Shown one piece after another: positions 1 to 5,429 of a stretch of DNA of 5,429 nt. Below the pieces are notes generated by a model. It worked only from the letters and a program-made list of their open reading frames with translations, was not told where the DNA came from and ran no database searches. Both the position numbers and the translations under genes were made by a program. Numbering within the stretch: the stretch's first letter is position 1; every line of letters begins with the position of its first letter. Source of the stretch: an uncultured Collinsella sp. (GTDB lineage Bacteria > Actinomycetota > Coriobacteriia > Coriobacteriales > Coriobacteriaceae); contig CALINZ010000239.1 in the NCBI GenBank assembly GCA_938045085.1, positions 1 to 5,429 of the forward strand, given 5' to 3'.

Positions 1-1311
1 ATGCGTGCCCGCGGCGCCAAGGTGACTGACATCGTCATCCTGATTGTCGCCGCCGACGACGGCGTCATGCCCCAGACCGTCGAGTCGATCAACCACGCCA
101 GGGCCGCCGGTGTTCCCATCGTCGTTGCCGTCAACAAGATCGATAAGCCCGGCGCCAACCCCGACCGCGTGCGCCAGGAGCTCACCGAGTACGGCGTCAT
201 CCCCGAGGAGTGGGGCGGACAGAACATGTTCGTCAACATCTCGGCTAAGCAGAAGATCGGCATCGACGACCTGCTCGAGACCGTGCTGCTTCAGGCCGAC
301 GTGCTCGAGCTCAAGGCCAACCCTGATACGTTCGCTTCGGGCAACGTCCTCGAGGCTAAGCTCGACAAGGGCCGCGGCTCGGTCGCTACCGTGCTGGTGA
401 CCCGCGGTACCCTGCACGTGGGCGATACGCTGGTCGCCGGCCTTACCTATGGTCGCGTCCGTGCCATGCTCGACCCCAAGGGCCGCGCCGTCACCGAGGC
501 CGGTCCCTCCGACGCCGTCGAGATTCTGGGCCTGCAGTCCGTCCCCAACGCCGGCGACGAGTTCCGCGTGTTCGAGGACGAGCGCGAGGCTCGCGCCCTG
601 GCCGATGAGCGTTCGCTCAAGGCCCGTATCGAGGAGCAGAGCCGCGTGAAGCACGTCACGCTCGAGAACCTCTTCGAGACCATCGCCGACGCCGAGGTCA
701 AGGAGCTCAACCTGATCATCAAGGCCGACGTTCAGGGTTCCATCGAGGCTCTTCAGGACTCGCTCGACAAGATGGATCAGTCCGAGGTCCGCATCAACAC
801 GATCCATTCCGCCGTCGGTGCCATCAACGAGACCGACGTCGTCCTGGCCGACGCCTCCAACGCCATCATCATCGGCTTTGGCGTGCGTCCCGACGGCAAG
901 GCCCGCTCCGCTGCCGAGCGCGAGGGCGTCGAGATCCGTTGCTACGACGTTATCTACAAGTGCCTCGAGGAGCTCGACGCTGCCCGTATCGGCATGCTCA
1001 AGCCCACCGAGGTCGAGGTCTCCACAGGTACCGCGACCGTCCTGGATACCTTCAAGGTGCCCAAAGTCGGTATCGCCGCCGGTGTCCGCGTGGAGGAGGG
1101 CGAGATTGCCGCGACCGATTCCGTGCGCCTGGTGCGTGACGGCATCGTGGTCTTCAACGGCAAGATCGCCTCGATGCGCCACTACAAGGACGAGGCCAAG
1201 AGCCTCAAGAGCGGTTCCGAGGGCGGCATTGGCCTGGAGAACTTCCAGGACATCAAGCCCGGCGACCAGATCGAGGGTTACCGCATCGACCAGGTTGCCC
1301 GTACCGAGTAG
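1..1311 (+). CDS. infB: Translation initiation factor IF2, 5'-truncated by the window edge
   Basis: IF2 is the GTPase that recruits fMet-tRNA to the 30S subunit and promotes 50S joining. The visible 436 residues begin inside the G domain: the first Met is the internal Met of the conserved MRARGA segment that normally follows the G3 DTPGH motif, so it is not the true start, and roughly the first half of the protein lies upstream. Seen in the fragment: the DDGVMPQT segment (19-26), G4 NKID (45-48), G5 SAK (81-83), the domain II beta-barrel (about 105-190), an acidic helical linker, the C1 domain with KADVQGSIEAL and the SNAIIIGFGVRP segment (about 230-300), and the C2 fMet-tRNA-binding domain (about 338-436). 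The C-terminus is complete (ends ARTE, TAG). Codon use is strongly biased to G/C-ending codons, as expected for a highly expressed gene. Oddity: both cysteines normally conserved in C2 are replaced (Val362, Gly408) and the usual KR-Y-KD basic patch reads RHYKD. Confidence 0.98.
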   Translation: MRARGAKVTDIVILIVAADDGVMPQTVESINHARAAGVPIVVAVNKIDKPGANPDRVRQELTEYGVIPEEWGGQNMFVNISAKQKIGIDDLLETVLLQADVLELKANPDTFASGNVLEAKLDKGRGSVATVLVTRGTLHVGDTLVAGLTYGRVRAMLDPKGRAVTEAGPSDAVEILGLQSVPNAGDEFRVFEDEREARALADERSLKARIEEQSRVKHVTLENLFETIADAEVKELNLIIKADVQGSIEALQDSLDKMDQSEVRINTIHSAVGAINETDVVLADASNAIIIGFGVRPDGKARSAAEREGVEIRCYDVIYKCLEELDAARIGMLKPTEVEVSTGTATVLDTFKVPKVGIAAGVRVEEGEIAATDSVRLVRDGIVVFNGKIASMRHYKDEAKSLKSGSEGGIGLENFQDIKPGDQIEGYRIDQVARTE

Positions 1312-1315
1312 GGGG
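1311..1315 (+). promoter_or_regulatory. Ribosome binding site of rbfA overlapping the infB stop codon
   Basis: A run of five G begins at the last base of the infB TAG and sits 7 nt before the rbfA ATG at 1323. It is the only purine-rich stretch correctly placed for that start. A ribosome terminating on infB would cover this site, so re-initiation on rbfA is plausible (inference). Confidence 0.6.
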
Positions 1316-1322
1316 TAGCGCT

Positions 1323-1733
1323 ATGAAGCAAACGCAGGCAACCCGCCGTCTGGGCGAGCAGCTTCGCGAGAAGCTTGGTTATATCCTGCTCTTTGAGGTT
1401 TCCGATCCGCGTCTCGACCTGGTCACCCTGACCGCGGTCGAGGTCGCGGTGGACCGTTCGTTCGCGCGCGTGTACGTGTCGTGCGATGCGAGCCGCTACG
1501 ATGAGGTCATGGAGGCGCTTGCCAGCGCCAAGGCCCGTATTCGCAGCCTGTTGGCTCGCTCGCTCGATTGGCGCGTCACGCCCGAGCTCGATTTTCGCAT
1601 CGATCGCTCGACCGATGAGGCCGAGCGCATCACGCGTGCGCTGGAAAACGTTCCGGCTACGCTTGCGATCGAAAAGGACGAGGACGGCTACCCAATTGCG
1701 GATGCCGCCCAGGAGGCAGCTTTAGATGACTAA
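1323..1733 (+). CDS. rbfA: 30S ribosome-binding factor A
   Basis: RbfA is a small KH-fold protein that binds the 30S subunit during late maturation of 16S rRNA and helps in cold adaptation. The 136-residue product has the normal family length. Family signatures seen are the SDPRL segment (27-31), the VEVAVDRSFARVYVS strand-rich stretch (39-53), the helix ARIRSLLARSL (71-81) and PELDFRID (87-94), followed by an acidic C-terminal tail ending LDD. The ATG start is supported by the G-rich site just upstream and by good agreement of the N-terminus with the family. It lies 11 nt after infB and overlaps nrnA by 8 nt, the usual infB-rbfA order. Oddity: the interhelical A-x-G kink of the RbfA KH fold (AxGxIR) reads A69-K-A71, so the glycine is absent. 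Confidence in the family is high. Confidence 0.97.
   Translation: MKQTQATRRLGEQLREKLGYILLFEVSDPRLDLVTLTAVEVAVDRSFARVYVSCDASRYDEVMEALASAKARIRSLLARSLDWRVTPELDFRIDRSTDEAERITRALENVPATLAIEKDEDGYPIADAAQEAALDD
1711..1716 (+). promoter_or_regulatory. Consensus Shine-Dalgarno for nrnA, inside rbfA
   Basis: AGGAGG lies 9 nt before the ATG at 1726, entirely within the last codons of rbfA. It is the best Shine-Dalgarno match in the window and fixes the nrnA start, which overlaps the rbfA stop by 8 nt. Confidence 0.85.
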
Positions 1734-2769
1734 TTCCGCCGATCTCGTCTCGTGCGAGTCTGCAGATATTAAACGACGCATCCTCGAGCTCATCGAGGGT
1801 GCGTCCTCCATTGCGATCTCGGGTCACACCTCTCCCGACGGCGATGCCCTGGGCTCCGTGTTGGGCCTGGGCCTTTCGCTTATGAAGGTGTTCCCCGACA
1901 AGGACATCGCCCTGCTGCTGGCAGACGACGATCCTGTTCCGCGCATCTACCGTTTTATGGAGGGCGCCGATCTGCTGGTCCCGGCATCTGCCTACACCGG
2001 CAACCCGGACCTGTTCATCTCGGTGGACGTGCCGGTCGTCGAGCGCCTCAATAACTCTGCCGAGGTGCTCCGTCGTTCGGCCCACGTGGCGTGCTTTGAC
2101 CATCACCCGGCGCGCGAAGAGTTTGCCGAGGTCAGCCTCAGGTGTGTCAATGCCGCTGCATGCGCCATGATCATCGACCGCTTTTTGGCCGATTGCGGTA
2201 TTACCGCAAGCGACAGCATCGCCACCTGCCTGCTGTGCGGCCTGGTTACCGACACCGGTCGTTTTCAGTATCAGAACGCCGATGCCGCAGCATTTCATGC
2301 TGCTTCGCGTCTGGTGGCGCACGGTGCCGATCCGGCGCGCGTCGCGCTCGAGGTCTATCAGAGCATGCGTGTCGAGTTCTTGCACCTCAAGTCCATCGTC
2401 ATGGGTCGCATCAAGACGGTCGCGCACGGGCGCGTGGCGTATAGCTACGCCTACGAGAGCGACCTTAAGGACTGCGGCGTCACCTCGGACGAGTGCGACG
2501 GCCTGGTCGATGTGGTGCGCGCGGTGATGGGCGTCGAGGTCTGCCTGTTCCTTAAGGGCATCGAGGGCGATACCAAGGTGCGCGGCAACCTGCGCTCCAA
2601 GGGCGAACTTGATGTTTCCGAGATTGCGGCCAACTTTGGCGGAGGTGGGCACCACGCTGCCGCCGGCTTTACCAACGCCGGAACGATTTCCGAGACGCTC
2701 ACCGCGGCACTTCCCATGCTGGCCGAGCTGGTGGGGGAGGATCCCGCTTCGGTGACCGTCGAGCTCTAA
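1726..2769 (+). CDS. nrnA: DHH/DHHA1 bifunctional oligoribonuclease / pAp phosphatase (NrnA-type)
   Basis: NrnA-type enzymes degrade 2-5 nt RNA fragments and dephosphorylate pAp to AMP in the cytoplasm; some relatives also cleave cyclic-dinucleotide products. The 347-residue protein shows the DHH phosphoesterase motifs in order: metal-binding H34-x3-D38-G-D40 followed by ALGS, D101 in the VDVPVVERL stretch (usually written D-T/C-A/S-x-x-x-R), the DHH triad at 125-127, and GLVTDTGRFQY with D176. The C-terminal DHHA1 domain ends in VRGNLRSKG (substrate-binding arginine region, about 285-293) and GGGGHHAAAGF (305-315). All metal-ligand positions I can place are intact, so it should be active. 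The ATG is fixed by AGGAGG 9 nt upstream. It overlaps rbfA by 8 nt and ends 15 nt before truB, the standard place for this gene in Gram-positive bacteria. Exact substrate preference (nanoRNA, pAp or pApA) cannot be read from sequence. Confidence 0.95.
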   Translation: MTNSADLVSCESADIKRRILELIEGASSIAISGHTSPDGDALGSVLGLGLSLMKVFPDKDIALLLADDDPVPRIYRFMEGADLLVPASAYTGNPDLFISVDVPVVERLNNSAEVLRRSAHVACFDHHPAREEFAEVSLRCVNAAACAMIIDRFLADCGITASDSIATCLLCGLVTDTGRFQYQNADAAAFHAASRLVAHGADPARVALEVYQSMRVEFLHLKSIVMGRIKTVAHGRVAYSYAYESDLKDCGVTSDECDGLVDVVRAVMGVEVCLFLKGIEGDTKVRGNLRSKGELDVSEIAANFGGGGHHAAAGFTNAGTISETLTAALPMLAELVGEDPASVTVEL

Positions 2770-2784
2770 CTAATTGGATGGTAC

Positions 2785-3717
2785 ATGGCTCGTCGAACGC
2801 CTTCTCAATTGAATATGCTGCTCGCCGTCGATAAGCCGGTGGGCTGCACGTCCCACGACGTGGTTTCGCAATGCCGACGCGCCCTCCATGAGCGGCGCGT
2901 CGGCCATGCCGGAACGCTCGACCCCATGGCATCGGGTGTCATGGTGGTGGGTGTGGGTCAGGCCACACGTCTGCTGGGCATGCTCACGCTCGATACCAAA
3001 AGCTACGTCGCCGATATCTCGTTTGGCGTCGAGACCAATACCGATGATGCGGAGGGCGAGGCCGTCCGCACGGTGCCCGTTGCCCCCGCCCTGCGCGATC
3101 CTGACTATGCTCGCGAGCGCCTGTCCGCCATGCTGGGCCCGCAGATGCAGGTGCCGCCGGCGTTTTCGGCCATTTCGGTCAACGGCGTGCGCGCCTATAA
3201 GGCTGCGCGCGAAGGCAACGCCGTGTCACTGCCCCCGCGTCCGGTCGAGGTGTACTCCGCCGACCTGATTGCCGTGGGCGGTGAGGGCGACGCTTGCGTT
3301 TGGACCGTGGCGTTTTCGGTGAGCAAGGGCACCTATATCCGTGCGCTCGCTCGCGACCTGGGTCGTGCCTGCGACAACGCGGCACATATTTCCGCACTGC
3401 GCCGTACGGCCTCCGGTGTTGTTTCCATCGGTGCTTGTCATACGGTCGAGGAGTTTTCTGCCGAGTCCGCTGCCGGCTTTGCCTTAGATCCCATTGCGGC
3501 ACTGGGCGCCACGCGCGTCGACTTGCCGGGTGATCTTGCCGACGATCTACTGTGCGGACGTCGTATTCCTATTGAGCGCGCGCTTGCGGGCTTCGATGCG
3601 TCGAAGACGCCGTTTGCGCTGGTGCTTGATGGCGGGCTCAAGGCGCTCGCCCGTATCGAGGGCGGTCGATTTGTTATGGAGCACGTCTTTCCTCAGGCGA
3701 TTGGCGGTGTTCGATGA
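2785..3717 (+). CDS. truB: tRNA pseudouridine(55) synthase
   Basis: TruB converts U55 of the T-loop of most tRNAs to pseudouridine and also acts as a tRNA folding chaperone. The 310-residue product is close to the E. coli length. Motif I, RRVGHAGTLDPMASGV, carries the catalytic Asp46; K72-S-Y74 holds the active-site Tyr; QVPPAFSAISVNGVRAY (122-138) is the family's QxPPxYSAxKxxGxxxY segment with F127 for Tyr and S131 for the usual Lys; SKGTYIRALARDLG (180-193) holds the active-site Arg186. A short C-terminal domain follows (CGRRI near 277). The start is uncertain: ATG 2785 has only a close, weak GGATGG upstream, and in-frame ATG 2815 (Met11) would give MLLAVDKPVG, which matches where many TruB proteins begin. 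The gene sits 15 nt after nrnA and overlaps ribF by 4 nt, which suggests coupled translation. Confidence 0.97.
   Translation: MARRTPSQLNMLLAVDKPVGCTSHDVVSQCRRALHERRVGHAGTLDPMASGVMVVGVGQATRLLGMLTLDTKSYVADISFGVETNTDDAEGEAVRTVPVAPALRDPDYARERLSAMLGPQMQVPPAFSAISVNGVRAYKAAREGNAVSLPPRPVEVYSADLIAVGGEGDACVWTVAFSVSKGTYIRALARDLGRACDNAAHISALRRTASGVVSIGACHTVEEFSAESAAGFALDPIAALGATRVDLPGDLADDLLCGRRIPIERALAGFDASKTPFALVLDGGLKALARIEGGRFVMEHVFPQAIGGVR
3714..3717 (+). promoter_or_regulatory. ATGA stop-start overlap coupling truB to ribF
   Basis: The ribF ATG (3714-3716) shares bases with the truB TGA (3715-3717). No good Shine-Dalgarno lies at normal spacing: the nearest candidates are GGCGG around 3704 and AGG around 3695. 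Initiation therefore probably depends on ribosomes terminating at truB (inference). A second ATG follows at once (3717-3719) and could equally be the first codon. Confidence 0.65.
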
Positions 3718-4721
3718 TGCTGGCCTCCCACGAGCTCGCGCGTATTTTTTTCGCGGGCGAGTCGGATGAGGCCTGCATCGTCGCCGCCGATGCATTTGAT
3801 GATTGCGCGTGCCTGGGCGCCGCGTCGATCGCCATCGGCGTGTTCGATGGCGTGCATCGGGGGCATCACGAACTGATCGACGCGGTCGTTCGCGATGCGC
3901 ATAACCACGGCTGCAAGGCGGTCGTGGTCACTTTCGATCCCGACCCGGACGTCGTGGTGAGTTCCTCGCCCGCTCAAAAACTGATGACGACGGCCGACCG
4001 TCTGCATGCCCTGGCTCTCACCGGAGTCGATGCGGTCGTGGCCGTTCCCTTTACGCCTGCGGTGGCGGCACTCGACCATGTGGGCTTTCTTAAGCTGCTG
4101 TCGCGCGTCATCGATATCCGCTCGATTCACGTGGGTTGCGACTTTAGGTTGGGCCGCGGCGGTGCCTCGGGCGTTGCCGAGATGCAGGCATGGGGAGCCG
4201 AGCGCGGCGTTGACGTCTATGGCCATGAGCTGCTGTGCGTCGATGGACAGACGATCTGCGCCACCCGCATTCGCCAGGAGCTCCGCCAGGGTCATGTTGA
4301 GCTTGCCACGGAGCTGCTCGGCCGCCCGTACATGCTGCGAGGTATTGTTGCCGGCGGTCGTCACCAAGGCTCCGACATGGGTTTTCCCACGGCAAATATC
4401 CAGGTGCCCGAGGGCATCCAGGTTCCTGCCGATGGCGTCTACGAGGGCCTGATGCTGGTCGACGATACCGTATGGCCCGCTGCCGTCAATGTGGGCTTGC
4501 CGCCGACGTATGCCGATGATGCCGCCTCGGCTCATCTCGAGGCCAACTTAATCGGGTATGCGGGCGACCTGTACGGTGCCTCGGTGTCACTGGCGTTTAC
4601 GCGCTGGCTGCGCCCGTCGCGCGTGTTCGATTCGTTGGACGAGCTTATCGCGACCGTCGAGGGTAACATTGACGATATCCGTCATCATTTGGGCGAGCAG
4701 GGGGTGAGCATCCGTGATTAG
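3714..4721 (+). CDS. ribF: Bifunctional riboflavin kinase / FAD synthetase
   Basis: RibF phosphorylates riboflavin to FMN and adenylates FMN to FAD. The N-terminal nucleotidyltransferase domain shows AIGVFDGVHRGHHELI with the ATP-binding H48-R-G-H51, then VVVTFDPDPD (71-80) and VGCDFRLGRGG in the flavin-binding region. Its closing ISSTRIR motif is present as I181-C-A-T-R-I-R187, so both serines are replaced while Thr184 and Arg187 remain. The C-terminal flavokinase domain (from about 200) shows LGRPYMLRG, MGFPTANI with Thr226 and Asn228, NVGLPPTY, the likely catalytic Glu276 in AHLEANL, and DLYG (285-288). At 335 residues it is slightly longer than the common 305-315, through about 20 extra residues before the first motif. 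The G-R-x-L-G lead-in to PTAN reads GSDMG. It overlaps truB by 4 nt and dnaG by 8 nt. Family assignment is firm; full FAD-synthetase strength is less certain because of the altered motif. Confidence 0.96.
   Translation: MMLASHELARIFFAGESDEACIVAADAFDDCACLGAASIAIGVFDGVHRGHHELIDAVVRDAHNHGCKAVVVTFDPDPDVVVSSSPAQKLMTTADRLHALALTGVDAVVAVPFTPAVAALDHVGFLKLLSRVIDIRSIHVGCDFRLGRGGASGVAEMQAWGAERGVDVYGHELLCVDGQTICATRIRQELRQGHVELATELLGRPYMLRGIVAGGRHQGSDMGFPTANIQVPEGIQVPADGVYEGLMLVDDTVWPAAVNVGLPPTYADDAASAHLEANLIGYAGDLYGASVSLAFTRWLRPSRVFDSLDELIATVEGNIDDIRHHLGEQGVSIRD
3735..3761 (+). repeat. Imperfect inverted repeat with a T-rich loop near the ribF start
   Basis: Arms 3735-3742 and 3752-3761 pair over 8 bp with a two-G bulge (3755-3756) and enclose a 9-nt loop containing seven consecutive T (3745-3751). 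It lies inside codons 8-16 of ribF. The T7 run is conspicuous in this GC-rich sequence. It does not look like an intrinsic terminator, because the T run is in the loop rather than after the stem. Any effect on ribF translation is speculative, and chance is quite possible in GC-rich coding DNA. Confidence 0.3.
4700..4707 (+). promoter_or_regulatory. Ribosome binding site of dnaG, inside ribF
   Basis: GGGGGTGA differs from the extended consensus GGAGGTGA at one base, which could still pair as G-U with the 16S tail. It ends 6 nt before the GTG at 4714 and lies within the last codons of ribF. This site, together with homology starting at the first residues, decides for the GTG start. Confidence 0.75.
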
Positions 4722-5429
4722 CGATGAGGAAAAAGACCAGGTACGCGCTGCGTCCGATCTGGTTGCCATCGTGCAGGAAACGGTTGAGCTCAAGCCCCGC
4801 GGCCATGAGTTTTGGGGTTGCTGCCCCTTCCATGGCGAAAAGACCCCGTCGTTTCACATTATCCCTGCCACGCAGGTGTGGCACTGCTTTGGCTGTGGCG
4901 AGGGCGGCGACGTCTTCACCTACATCATGAAGCGCGAGAACCTGAGCTTTCCCGAGTCGATTCGCTACCTGGCCGACCGTGCCGGCATTGAGCTGCACGA
5001 TACCGGCGCTTATCGCGAGCGCGGCACCAAGCGCGCCCGCATCTACGACCTATGTGCGGAAACCGCCCAGTTCTATCACACCATGCTTATGCGCGGTAAG
5101 GACAGCCGTCCGCGCGAGTACTTCGCCAGTCGCGGTATGGGCGGCGATGTCTGCCGCCGCTACTGCCTGGGCTTTGCACCGGGTCGCAATGCGCTGGTGT
5201 CGCATCTGTCGCAGGCGGGCTTTACCCCGCAGGAGATGATCGACGCCAATGTGGCCGTGAGCCGTGGTCGCGGGCAGCTTGCCGACCGTTTTTACGACCG
5301 CGTGATGTTTCCCATTTTTGACGAGCAGGGTCATAACATCGCCTTTGGCGGGCGCATTATGGGCGACGGCCAGCCTAAGTACCTCAACACCGCCGAGACG
5401 AGCGTGTTCCATAAAAAGCGAAACCTCTA
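4714..5429 (+). CDS. dnaG: DNA primase, 3'-truncated by the window edge
   Basis: DnaG synthesises the RNA primers for replication and works with the replicative helicase at the fork. The window holds 238 codons plus 2 bases. The N-terminal zinc-binding domain is complete: C37-P-F-H40 followed by EKTPSF, then C58-F-G-C61 with GEGGDVF, giving the C-H-C-C ligand set. After a short linker (about 95-110) the polymerase domain begins; YLGFAP-like CLGFAPG (151-157), RFYDRVMFPI (192-201), FGGRIMG (211-217), PKYLNTAET (221-229) and FHKKRNL (232-238) match DnaG closely. The sequence stops about 20 residues before the expected TOPRIM EGYMD motif, so the catalytic acidic residues and the helicase-binding C-terminus cannot be judged. 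Start is GTG 4714, supported by GGGGGTGA upstream and by MISDEEKDQVRAASDLVAIV, which fits the family N-terminus. It overlaps ribF by 8 nt, an unusual neighbour for dnaG. Confidence 0.97.
   Translation, partial: MISDEEKDQVRAASDLVAIVQETVELKPRGHEFWGCCPFHGEKTPSFHIIPATQVWHCFGCGEGGDVFTYIMKRENLSFPESIRYLADRAGIELHDTGAYRERGTKRARIYDLCAETAQFYHTMLMRGKDSRPREYFASRGMGGDVCRRYCLGFAPGRNALVSHLSQAGFTPQEMIDANVAVSRGRGQLADRFYDRVMFPIFDEQGHNIAFGGRIMGDGQPKYLNTAETSVFHKKRNL

Noticed and set aside
1..3. ATG at base 1 as the real start of infB
   Set aside because: This Met belongs to the internal MRARGA segment just after the G3 motif of IF2; a protein starting here would lack P-loop and switch regions. The gene is cut by the window edge.
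818..1318. Plus-strand open frame of 166 codons in a second frame of infB
   Set aside because: The translation is low-complexity Ser/Pro/Arg/Thr/Ala, typical of an out-of-frame reading of GC-rich sequence, and the infB frame is unambiguous here.
1657..2655. Long minus-strand open frame (332 codons) antisense to nrnA and the end of rbfA
   Set aside because: It lies wholly opposite a well-recognised gene, its translation is rich in His, Ala and Arg with no family motif, and it lacks a ribosome binding site. Long antisense frames are expected in GC-biased coding DNA.
3745..3761. T-run and GC stem as an intrinsic terminator
   Set aside because: The T run is in the loop and no U-tract follows the stem; it would also terminate inside ribF.
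3693..4535. Minus-strand open frame (280 codons) antisense to ribF
   Set aside because: Same reasoning: it mirrors the codon phase of ribF, has no recognisable domain, and the plus-strand gene carries intact motifs throughout.
4724..4930. ATG-initiated frame of 68 codons at the dnaG start
   Set aside because: It is out of frame with the clear primase zinc-finger reading frame that begins at GTG 4714, and its product resembles nothing.

Overview
The window is a compact, fully plus-strand stretch of high-GC bacterial chromosome. It holds six collinear housekeeping genes with almost no intergenic space. Third codon positions are rich in G and C, the proteins read as actinobacterial, and the gene order is infB-rbfA-nrnA-truB-ribF followed directly by dnaG. 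I infer an actinobacterium of the class Coriobacteriia, possibly Collinsella or a relative. That placement comes from protein style and gene order, not from a database search.

Layout: the window opens inside infB (translation initiation factor IF2), whose first half lies upstream, and infB ends at 1311. It continues with rbfA (1323-1733), a DHH/DHHA1 nanoRNase/pAp phosphatase of the NrnA type (1726-2769), truB (2785-3717), ribF (3714-4721) and the first 238 codons of dnaG (GTG start at 4714), which runs off the right edge before the TOPRIM catalytic motifs. Gene junctions are +11 nt, 8-nt overlap, +15 nt, 4-nt overlap and 8-nt overlap. No terminator or promoter is apparent between genes, so the block reads as one translationally coupled operon. 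No stretch over 300 bases lacks a gene. I see no tRNA, rRNA, CRISPR array, insertion sequence or prophage.

How the genes work together: IF2 brings fMet-tRNA to the 30S subunit, RbfA matures the 30S subunit, TruB makes the T-loop pseudouridine 55 of tRNA, and the NrnA-type enzyme clears the shortest RNA fragments and pAp. RibF makes FMN and FAD. The first five genes form the widely conserved IF2/ribosome-assembly cluster. DnaG primase usually belongs to a different cluster (rpsU-dnaG-rpoD or dnaG-rpoD), so its 8-nt overlap with ribF physically joins translation/cofactor genes to replication priming.

I did not find an undescribed biological system. The points most worth a second look are substitutions at normally conserved positions: both conserved cysteines and the usual Arg of the IF2 fMet-tRNA-binding C2 domain, the A-x-G kink of the RbfA KH fold, and the SST motif of RibF. 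The ribF-dnaG operon junction also deserves attention. Family comparisons are from memory, not from an alignment run here.
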